Positions 55,160 to 62,492 of a DNA stretch of 64,000 nucleotides are shown here, piece by piece. Origin of the DNA: Niabella drilacis (lineage in GTDB: Bacteria; Bacteroidota; Bacteroidia; Chitinophagales; Chitinophagaceae); NCBI RefSeq assembly GCF_900101395.1, contig NZ_FMZO01000021.1, forward strand, positions 1 to 64,000, read 5' to 3'. Under the pieces are notes generated by a model that saw nothing but the letters and a program-made list of their open reading frames with translations, had not been told where the DNA came from and made no database searches. A program made the position numbers and the translations under genes. The first letter of the stretch is position 1, and every line of letters begins with the position of its first letter.

Positions 55160-56581
55160 TTACAAACTGATCACCTGGAAATTATTGATCAGCGGGCAGG
55201 CCAGCGCGTTATTTATTTTTAACCGTACGGCATCCGCATCCGGGAAACGGATATCCTTTGCATTGGCCCTGCCGGAAAGAATGATCCGCTTGTAGCCGAT
55301 CTTTTTCCCGGAGAATACTTCCACCCATTTGCCACCGGAACGGCATTCGATGGTATAATCCTCTACCCGTTGTCCTAAAGGAATATATTCCTGGAGTATA
55401 AATCCATCGATCTTTGTTTGTTTTCCCAGGTCTATTTCAATGCGGGCAGTGGTTACGCCGTCGTCCGTTGCAAAATAGGTATCGTATTTACCATCGTTCA
55501 CCCTGCCGGCTGCATACACAGCGCTGCGCCCCCTGTAGCCGGAAGCGGTGGCCCGGCCCCTTTTTGCGGGATCACTGTTATGCAATTGATCCACCCAGGC
55601 TTTGAATCTTTTGAGCGTGTCGATCGTAGCTTCGTCGATCCGTCCATCCGCGTTCGGGCTGATATTCATTAAAGGGGTTGACCCATAGCCCACCGATGTA
55701 AGGTAATAATCCTGCATCTGCTTTAAACTTACGGAAGGCTTCCCGTTGTGAAACCAATTGCCCTGTAATATAATGGAAGCTTCATTGGGATACCAGCGCA
55801 TCACCCCGCCGATCATCTGCCGGTAGTTCTGGTCGGGGCGGATGCCGCCATGATTGCCCGGCCAGGCAATACAGCGGTCCGGGATCGTTTCCACCAGCAT
55901 CTTTGAATCGTAAACAACGGCAGCTGGCTGGGTTTGGGCGATCATCTTCCCGATCCGGGGGTAATCCATCTTCAGGTTATCAGCATTAAAACCATCAAAC
56001 CAGTATTCATCTACCCGCCCATATTTTGTACTCAGCTCTTTGATCTGGTCAAAATAGAAATCGCCATAGCTTTTATGATTGGGAGAACCGTATTTTTCAA
56101 AATGTTTATCAATAATGGACACATACAACCCAAAATATACGTTCCCTTTCCTGCAGGCACTGGCCAGGTCGCGCACCACATCGCCCTTTCCACCGCGCCA
56201 TTTGCTGGCAGCCACACTGTGACCGGTGGTTGCGGTTGGCCAGTTACAAAAGCCATCGTGATGTTTGGTTGTGAGCACGATCCCTTTAAAGCCCCCGGCC
56301 CTGGCTGCCTTTACCCATTGGGTTGCATCAAAATGAACGGGGTTAAACCGGTCCGGATCCTCGTCGCCATACCCCATATGATCATCACTCGGGTAAAACG
56401 TTTTCATGCCGAAATGCGCAAACATGATATACTCTGCCTTATGCCACCGGAGCTGGGCCGGGTTGGGAACCGGCAGGAAAGGCGCCGGCGGTTTTACAGT
56501 TTTTTTTACCGCCGGAGAACCAGTCTGAGCGGCAAGGCCCATCGGGAAAAGGAATAAGACCAGGAATTTAATATAATACAT
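55160..56581 (-). CDS. GH29 alpha-L-fucosidase with C-terminal F5/8-type domain
   Basis: 473 residues, signal peptide ending MGLAAQTG. GH29 barrel: WHKAEYIMFAHFGMKTFYPS, GIVLTTKHHDGFCNWPTATT, nucleophile Asp196 in DEYWFDGFNAD, and STPLMNISPNADGRIDE. The C-terminal ~130 residues (YDTYFATDDGVTTARIEIDL, IDGFILQEYIPLGQRVEDYT) form a discoidin-like module. It hydrolyses terminal alpha-L-fucose with retention; linkage is unknown. It heads a probable operon with the GH95-like and GH101 genes. The decayed GH29 at 38.7-39.2 kb is a different, unlinked subgroup. Confidence 0.9.
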   Translation of the reverse strand: MYYIKFLVLFLFPMGLAAQTGSPAVKKTVKPPAPFLPVPNPAQLRWHKAEYIMFAHFGMKTFYPSDDHMGYGDEDPDRFNPVHFDATQWVKAARAGGFKGIVLTTKHHDGFCNWPTATTGHSVAASKWRGGKGDVVRDLASACRKGNVYFGLYVSIIDKHFEKYGSPNHKSYGDFYFDQIKELSTKYGRVDEYWFDGFNADNLKMDYPRIGKMIAQTQPAAVVYDSKMLVETIPDRCIAWPGNHGGIRPDQNYRQMIGGVMRWYPNEASIILQGNWFHNGKPSVSLKQMQDYYLTSVGYGSTPLMNISPNADGRIDEATIDTLKRFKAWVDQLHNSDPAKRGRATASGYRGRSAVYAAGRVNDGKYDTYFATDDGVTTARIEIDLGKQTKIDGFILQEYIPLGQRVEDYTIECRSGGKWVEVFSGKKIGYKRIILSGRANAKDIRFPDADAVRLKINNALACPLINNFQVISL

Positions 56582-56971
56582 CTGTTTTGTTTTAAAATGA
56601 AGCGGCCAGTCCTCAGTTATCAGCGCCCCTTAAATGATATTAAACCACATTCAACAATGTTCCACCACGTTAAACCAGGAACCCATCCGTGATCTTTGAG
56701 GGGTAGAACACGAATCTGACCTGAAACTTTGAACGGATTCTAACCGGCAGTAAAATTATCTTATCCCGGTTCATTATACATGCCCCGGATTGATAAAAAC
56801 CGATGTTTTCTTACCTGTTCACGGCTGGCTGTTCCTGTTTCAAAAACGGGACCAGGCGTTTTTGCGCCAGCTCCCCCTGCCACATCATCGCAGCCATTGC
56901 CCGGCAGCTCCTGTCTTATTGCAAACAGCCTTTCATGCAAAAAGAAACGGGTCCGCACAGGAGCGCCCTCT
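56582..56971. other. About 390 bp intergenic, no gene recognised
   Basis: Separates the fucosidase operon (minus strand, start at 56581) from the stop of the upstream gene at 56972. It should contain the fucosidase promoter, but no clean -7 element was found. Short frames here show no recognisable protein. Confidence 0.4.
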
Positions 56972-59818
56972 TTATTTGATAACAAACCAGGTTTGACTTT
57001 TTGCCGGGATGCGGACTTCAAAGACCGCCTCCGAGGCCGCATTTAAAAAGAGCGTTTTACGCGTCCTGTCCTGCTCCACTACCTGTACCTTTCCCTTCAG
57101 CCCCGTATAATATAAATTGACCCTGATTTTTCGTGTTATGGCCTCATCGAGGGGGTTATAAACCATCAGCAATCCCTTTTCGGTCCCGGAGGGATTAACG
57201 TGCAGGATGGCATCGTAATCCATCCCGTCCGGCCGCCTGATATGGATAATATCCCCATCCAGTACTTCGCGGTGCTTCTTGTAAAAGTTCACCCATTTTG
57301 CCACCATGCTTTTTGTTTCCGGTGCATCGTAAAGCTGCGGACCACGGTAACAGGCCTGCACGCCCGCTCCAAATAAGTTAGCCAGGCGTTGCTCATAATG
57401 CGGCAGATGATCCTTCAGGGGTTCTATGGTTGCTTCTTTACCTCCACCCTGGTATTCTACCAGGGGCACAAACATCCAGCCCATGGAAGGGGCTTTTGTC
57501 CAGGTTCCGTCAAAAATATTTTGCCTTTCGATGATCTCCTGCTGTGCTCTCGGCAGGGACCAGTTGGCTTCACGGTAACCCATACCTACTTTATTTCCGC
57601 CATTTAAGAAATACATATCCGGAATATTCAGGTAGATCCCTTTTTCACGGCACCATTTGTAAAAATCCGTCACGCGCCTGAACTGGTTCCACTGCGAATC
57701 CTTTTCGCCGTGATGACCGGGGTGATCCGTTGCATAGCACCAATCCCCGGGGTAAGAGCCGTCGTGCTCAAATACACCCAGCCCGGATTGATCATACAGC
57801 TTGTAAAGCTTTTTAAAATAGGCCTGCCCCCATTCACTTTCAATGCAGGGTGAATTTCCAAATCGCGGGCGCATGCCCTCCGGCAGCACCACATCATTTT
57901 TGGCATCGATATGCCGGCTGGCCAGCAGTGAGTATCCTCCCAGTTCAATACCCTTACTATGGGCATAATCCGCCAGTTCTTTCATCCGCCGGATATTCTC
58001 CGGCGAATCATCTTCGGCATTGAAGCCGGACCAAAAGGTCATGATCACCATTTCAAAACCCACTTCCGCGGCCTGGTCTATTGCTTTTTTAACAGATGCG
58101 TTGTCCGAGCTCCTTACATGCATCAAAACGGGGTTTTCCGTTGCCCAGGGTGCCATTGCGCGCATCATTTTCCGGTAGCCCAGGCTTTTGCGTTCCCGTT
58201 CCCAGCTATCGTTCAGCAATTCCCAAACCCGGTAGCTCGCAAATGCGCTACCGGATGCAATGCTTTGCTCCGGTCCTTTTTTGGGTGCTACCTCCAGCAG
58301 GCAGGGCGTTTCCCGCTCATAATTTACCTGCGTTGTATAAAGCGGGTCCTTTTTCCATTCGAGGCTGGAAGCATAGAGATTATCCTCGCTCATTCCGCCA
58401 AAATTATAATCCGTTTCCAGGGTGATATTGGGCAGTAACCAGTGGTGCCGCTCATCCACAGCGCTCTCGGGTTCAAAAACGGCAAGCTGCTCACTCTTAA
58501 ATGCATTGACAACAATATCGCGGCCCGACTGGTTCTGTACGGTGATCCACTTGCTAAAAACCGGCAGGTCATCGTAAAGCTCATAATGCACCTGCACCGT
58601 CACGTTTTTCATATAAGCAAGCTTGCCGGACAGATCGCCGGCAAACTGGGCCGGCAGGTCGCCATAGGCCCAAAAGCCTTCCACTTTGGACCGTCCCTCT
58701 TTAGCGGAGGGCGGTCCATCTTTACCTCCTCCGTTGGGGTCCATTTTTCCTACCCGGGCCCGCTGTATCTTTTCGCCCGGCTTCACCGGCAGGGTGCCTA
58801 CCGTGCTCCATTGCTGCCCGTCTAAGGATGCCTGGGCAAGCAACCGGTGCTCCTGCATTTCATACCGGAACCATACCTGGTTAGCTTTGCCCACGTTCAG
58901 TGTTCCGTTGTTTTGTCTGCCATCAAAGAAGACCACTTTTCCCTCGCCCGCCCGCAGGTAGAGCCGGGTACTGCCGGTGGTCAGCGTTACTCCCAAACCT
59001 AATCCCCAGTCATTTGCCTGGTCGGTGCCTTTGTTCACTTTGGCCACCAGCACCTGTGTTTCTGCCGGAATCGTTCTTTCCGCATATACAGCCGCATTTT
59101 CCAGGGCCATGATCTCGCCGGCCTTTCCTTCATTGATAAAGGAATTGCGCTCATGCGATTTTGAAACAGTAAGTTTCCAGTCCGGGCTCAGGTTTTGGAA
59201 TCTATCTTCCAGCAGCAGGATCCTGTTGACGTCTCTTTTGCTCTTTGCAGCCAATGCATCAATAGCCTGCTGATCCAGCTTATAGGTAAATGTCAGCTCT
59301 TTGCCGGGAGCCGGCCAGGGCATATCCTTTGGCATCCAGCCCGGTCTTTTTTTCCAGGCAAACCGGGGTTTGGTATCATCTATTTTATAGTCCTGCATTT
59401 TAAAAGCCATGGGGTTGGCCTTTAAACCGGGGATCCACTCTTTCAGCAAATAATTATGCACTTTCTGCCCCTCCAATCCACCAACGTCAAATGTAAACCC
59501 ATCAATCGTTATACCGGCTTCCGGGCGAACAGACCGCAGGAAAGCCGTATTCCCCCTAAGCTCATCCAGCCCGATGGTGGCTGTATTCGGGGAGGTGGTA
59601 AAGGTACGGCTGACCAATCCATTGGAGAAGACGAGGTATCCCTCCCTGGTTTTGAAAAGGCCGGCTTTTGCCTTCGGGTTCCCCAACAGCCAGTCCCCGG
59701 CAACGCTTATCTTTGCTTTATCATATAATGGAACCTGCTGCTGGCAGTGCCCCAATTGTACCTGGCTCATCCAGCTTAATAAGCCCAGGATACAGAACTG
59801 CTTTTTTAAATAATTCAT
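56972..59818 (-). CDS. Unclassified alpha-galactosidase-like (GH-D/GH129-like) TIM-barrel protein with LamG-type insert
   Basis: 948 residues, signal peptide ending LGHCQQQ. Residues of about 30-190 and 390-530 form a beta-sandwich like that preceding clan GH-D barrels. Between them, about 200-365, sits a LamG/DUF1349-like insert (EDRFQNLSPDWKLTVSKSHE, WFRYEMQEHRLLAQASLDGQ). The barrel has GVFEHDGSYPGDWCYATDHP, with Asp686 as the likely nucleophile, and IELGGYSLLASRH. No known family is assigned with confidence; GH129, GH36 and GH27 are candidates. The place beside GH101 and GH29 suggests action on alpha-GalNAc or alpha-Gal. Confidence 0.6.
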   Translation of the reverse strand: MNYLKKQFCILGLLSWMSQVQLGHCQQQVPLYDKAKISVAGDWLLGNPKAKAGLFKTREGYLVFSNGLVSRTFTTSPNTATIGLDELRGNTAFLRSVRPEAGITIDGFTFDVGGLEGQKVHNYLLKEWIPGLKANPMAFKMQDYKIDDTKPRFAWKKRPGWMPKDMPWPAPGKELTFTYKLDQQAIDALAAKSKRDVNRILLLEDRFQNLSPDWKLTVSKSHERNSFINEGKAGEIMALENAAVYAERTIPAETQVLVAKVNKGTDQANDWGLGLGVTLTTGSTRLYLRAGEGKVVFFDGRQNNGTLNVGKANQVWFRYEMQEHRLLAQASLDGQQWSTVGTLPVKPGEKIQRARVGKMDPNGGGKDGPPSAKEGRSKVEGFWAYGDLPAQFAGDLSGKLAYMKNVTVQVHYELYDDLPVFSKWITVQNQSGRDIVVNAFKSEQLAVFEPESAVDERHHWLLPNITLETDYNFGGMSEDNLYASSLEWKKDPLYTTQVNYERETPCLLEVAPKKGPEQSIASGSAFASYRVWELLNDSWERERKSLGYRKMMRAMAPWATENPVLMHVRSSDNASVKKAIDQAAEVGFEMVIMTFWSGFNAEDDSPENIRRMKELADYAHSKGIELGGYSLLASRHIDAKNDVVLPEGMRPRFGNSPCIESEWGQAYFKKLYKLYDQSGLGVFEHDGSYPGDWCYATDHPGHHGEKDSQWNQFRRVTDFYKWCREKGIYLNIPDMYFLNGGNKVGMGYREANWSLPRAQQEIIERQNIFDGTWTKAPSMGWMFVPLVEYQGGGKEATIEPLKDHLPHYEQRLANLFGAGVQACYRGPQLYDAPETKSMVAKWVNFYKKHREVLDGDIIHIRRPDGMDYDAILHVNPSGTEKGLLMVYNPLDEAITRKIRVNLYYTGLKGKVQVVEQDRTRKTLFLNAASEAVFEVRIPAKSQTWFVIK

Positions 59819-60391
59819 TTCTTTATTTTACTGCTATTTTTTACTAATATTACGGTCGTCCTCCCACAAATATGCTTACAGGCAATGCAGCACCCTGCCG
59901 CATACGCTTATGGCTGTTTCTCCTGCCAGGTATACGGGAATTCACAAAGCAAACTTTTTCCATCATGGACCTGTATAAAAGCAATACCAATGGTATTACA
60001 ATGATACGACTCTTCTCTGTAAAAAAGTAATCGATTACATTTTTTAACGTCATTCCGTATATCCGGATCCGCCTTATGCAGATGCCTGCTTTTTTTGTTC
60101 CGGGTTCCTGGTTCAACGATGCCTGTTGAACCCCGGCCGGGGTTCAATGCCTCTCTATCCCAAACGAACCGCCGGTTATTAAAGGGCAACCCCTCCAGGG
60201 GCCGCCCCCTTTTGATACCGGGATCTTTATCCCCACTTTTTCACTCCCTTCCCGAAGCTTCGCAGCTGCGTCAGGTTAAAATCAGCCTGATGCAGCTGCG
60301 CCTTGCGCGTTACGGCCTGAACACGGGGCTCCATCCGGAGCCTGGTCCTAACAATGAAATGCTTCTATAAACACGTTGCCCCTACGGGGGC
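59819..60391. other. Intergenic region with a degenerate copy of the repeat below
   Basis: No gene is recognised. At about 60115-60185 a palindrome (TTGAACCCC-GG-CCGGGGTTCAA) and an ACCGCCGGTTATTAAAG-like stretch echo the repeats downstream, followed by CCCCTACGGGGGCTG at about 60380. This looks like an older, decayed unit. The promoter of the gene at 59818 should lie near 59820-59900. Confidence 0.5.
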
Positions 60392-61516
60392 TGTAACGAT
60401 AAACCTCTAAGGCGTTGTATTGGATTAACCGGGCGCGAAACGCGGGGTGAATGATCAGCATCCTGCTTGAACCCCGGCCAGGGTTCAATACAAATCAATC
60501 GCCAATAAACCGGCGGTTACACCCCCGGCTACCCGGCCATAACCCCACCCGGGGTTTACCGATTACCCTGATGCATATACGAACCATTGAGCTTCAAATT
60601 TGCAAATCCCACACACTGTCTCACAACAGTATCCCGGGCTTATAGGCTGCCACAAAATACCGCTCCAAAAATTCCCGGGCTGCTGCCATGATAAACCCCT
60701 TAGGGGTTGTATTGGATGAACCGCGCGTGAAACGCGGGGTGAATGATCAGCATCCTGCTTGAACCCGGCCGGGGTTCAATACAAACCAATCGCCAATAGA
60801 CCGGCGGTTACACCCCCGGCTACCCGGCCATAACCCCATCCGGGGTTTACCGATTACCCTGATGCATATACGAACCATTGAGCTTCAAATTTTCAAATCC
60901 CCCATCTCACACCAGTATCCCGGGCGCACAGGCTGCCATAAAATACCGCTCCAAAAATTCCCGGGCTGCTGCCATGATAAACCCCTTAGGGGTTGTATTG
61001 GATGAACCGCGCGTGAAACGCGGGGGCAATGATCAGCATCCTGCTTGAACCCCGCCGGGGTTCAATACAAACCAATCGCCAATAGACCGGCGGTTACCCC
61101 CCCGGCTACCCGGCCATAACCCCATCCGGGGTTTTACCGATTACCCTGATGCATATGCGAACCATTGGGCTTCAAATTTGCAAATACCCCATCTCACATC
61201 AGTATCCCGGGCGCACAGGCCGCCACAAAATACCGCTCCAAAAATTCCCGGGCTGCTGCCATGATAAACCCCTAAGGGGTTGTATTGGATGAACCGCGCG
61301 TGAAACGCGGGGGCAATGATCAGGATTCTGGTTGAACCCCGCCGGGGTTCAATGCAAATCAATCGCCAATAAACCGGCGGTTACACCCCCGGCTACCCGG
61401 GCATAACCCCATCCGGGTTTACCGATTACCCTGACGTATATACGAACCATCGGGCTTCAAATTTGCAAATCCCACATCTCACACCAGTATCCCGGGCGCA
61501 CAGGCTGCCACAAAAT
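60392..61516 (-). repeat. Tandem array of ~286-bp palindrome-rich repeats containing copies of an AraC gene's 3' end
   Basis: Four units are stacked, as shown by the anchor AAAATACCGCTCCAAAAATTC at 60654, 60940, 61227 and 61512, so the period is 285-287 bp. The last copy is the true 3' end of the AraC gene at 61479-62312; the three others carry a duplicate of its last ~17 codons and stop (CACCAGTATCCCGGGCGCAC and the following GCTGCC). Each unit also holds several short palindromes: AACCCCTTAGGGGTT, CCGCG-CGTGAAA-CGCGG, TTGAACCCC-GCC-GGGGTTCAA and AACCCCATCCGGGGTT. No spacers or integrase, so it is not CRISPR. It lies in the 3'-UTR position of the AraC gene. Confidence 0.85.
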
Positions 61517-62312
61517 ACCGCTCCAAAAATTCCTGCGGTGTCATCCCCCGTAGTTCCCTGAAATGTATAGTAAAGTTGGAAAGACTGCTATACCCGCATT
61601 GATAACAGGTTTCCGACACATTCAGCCGGCCCTCCAGCAACAGCCTTGCTGCATAACTGATGCGCAGTTCCTTAACCATTCCAGTAACCGTTTTCCCCGT
61701 TTTTGCTTTAAAAAAACGGCAAAACGCAGGCGCTGACATCGGCACAAGGTCCGCGATCTCCTGCAGCGAAACCGGCTGCCGGAAATGGTGACGGATGTAG
61801 GTCAGGACCCGGTTCATAATCTCCACTTCCCCCGCTTTCTTTAAGATGTTAAAACCGGCGGGGTTCAGCAGGTTATAAGATCCTGACAGGGCCAGCACTT
61901 CTAATAACTGCAACAGCAGTCCCAGCCTGGCAAGTTCTTCTTCAAACACCATGGCCAGGAGCAATGCTTTTGCATCTGCAATCGTTTTTCCGTAAAAACG
62001 TATACCCCGGGCCGCATTCGTAAACAACCCGGTAAGGAGCCTTGCCTCGGGCTTCTCCAGGAAATCCTTCCCTAAAAAATCCGGCGCAAAATGCACGGTG
62101 GTCGCATGGGCCTGCGTTTCCGGACCGATGGTCTTGTAAAATTGCCAGCTATGCGGAAGATGCCCGCTCAGCAGGACCAGCTCCGTATCGTTAAAAATTT
62201 CTGTATGCGCTCCAACAAAACGCTTCCCCCTGCAATTTTCGATCAACGTTATTTCAAAATCCGGGTGGCCTGCAAACTTCTGATGCGTTTCTTTCTCACG
62301 CATTTTTTGCAA
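61479..62312 (-). CDS. AraC-family transcriptional regulator, frameshifted near its start
   Basis: The intact frame gives 277 residues from a weak TTG at 62312; an ATG lies nine bases further in. A cupin-type N-terminal part (EITLIENCRGKRFVGAHTEI, LVLLSGHLPHSW) is followed by a C-terminal double HTH (VSLQEIADLVPMSAPAFCRF, LNVSETCYQCGYSSLSNFTI). The real start is probably the ATG at 62364: if the nine-base A tract at 62333-62341 had eight As, the frame would join as MEIVSTRPFFSDPFVHDLQK, giving 21 residues ahead of the cupin, the same length as in the AraC paralogue at 35828. So the gene is either phase-variable, mutated, or misread at a homopolymer. Likely targets are the neighbouring glycan genes. 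Confidence 0.85.
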   Translation of the reverse strand: MQKMREKETHQKFAGHPDFEITLIENCRGKRFVGAHTEIFNDTELVLLSGHLPHSWQFYKTIGPETQAHATTVHFAPDFLGKDFLEKPEARLLTGLFTNAARGIRFYGKTIADAKALLLAMVFEEELARLGLLLQLLEVLALSGSYNLLNPAGFNILKKAGEVEIMNRVLTYIRHHFRQPVSLQEIADLVPMSAPAFCRFFKAKTGKTVTGMVKELRISYAARLLLEGRLNVSETCYQCGYSSLSNFTIHFRELRGMTPQEFLERYFVAACAPGILV

Positions 62313-62332
62313 ATCGTGAACAAATGGGTCAG

Positions 62333-62341
62333 AAAAAAAAA
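62333..62341 (-). repeat. Nine-base poly-A/T tract in the AraC 5' coding region
   Basis: Nine As on the plus strand (nine Ts in the coding sense) between the upstream ATG at 62364 and the body of the gene. Changing the run by one base restores a frame that matches the paralogue, so it is a slippage site. Confidence 0.7.
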
Positions 62342-62405
62342 GGTCGTGTACTTACAATCTCCATCACTATAAAATTTAATCTGAAACGTGTCATTGCAGA
62401 TTCCG

Positions 62406-62430
62406 GCGCTACCGCCCCGGGCGGTAGCGC
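62406..62430 (-). terminator. GC-rich perfect hairpin after the right-edge gene
   Basis: Eleven-base arms GCGCTACCGCC (62406-62416) and GGCGGTAGCGC (62420-62430), loop CCG, 63 bp past the stop of the gene at 62493. No U tract follows, so it may be a terminator or an mRNA-stability hairpin. Confidence 0.5.
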
Positions 62431-62492
62431 GAACCTACTCCGGGGATCCGCTGTAGCTTCTGAAATCCGGAGCCCCTGAATAACGGCTTATA

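Noticed and set aside
59819-60391. Small proteins with Pro/Arg-rich, repeat-derived sequence
   Set aside because: The frames arise from palindromic repeat DNA and have no start context or family resemblance.
60392-61516. CRISPR array
   Set aside because: Units are about 286 bp with no unique spacers and contain a copied gene end; no cas genes are nearby.
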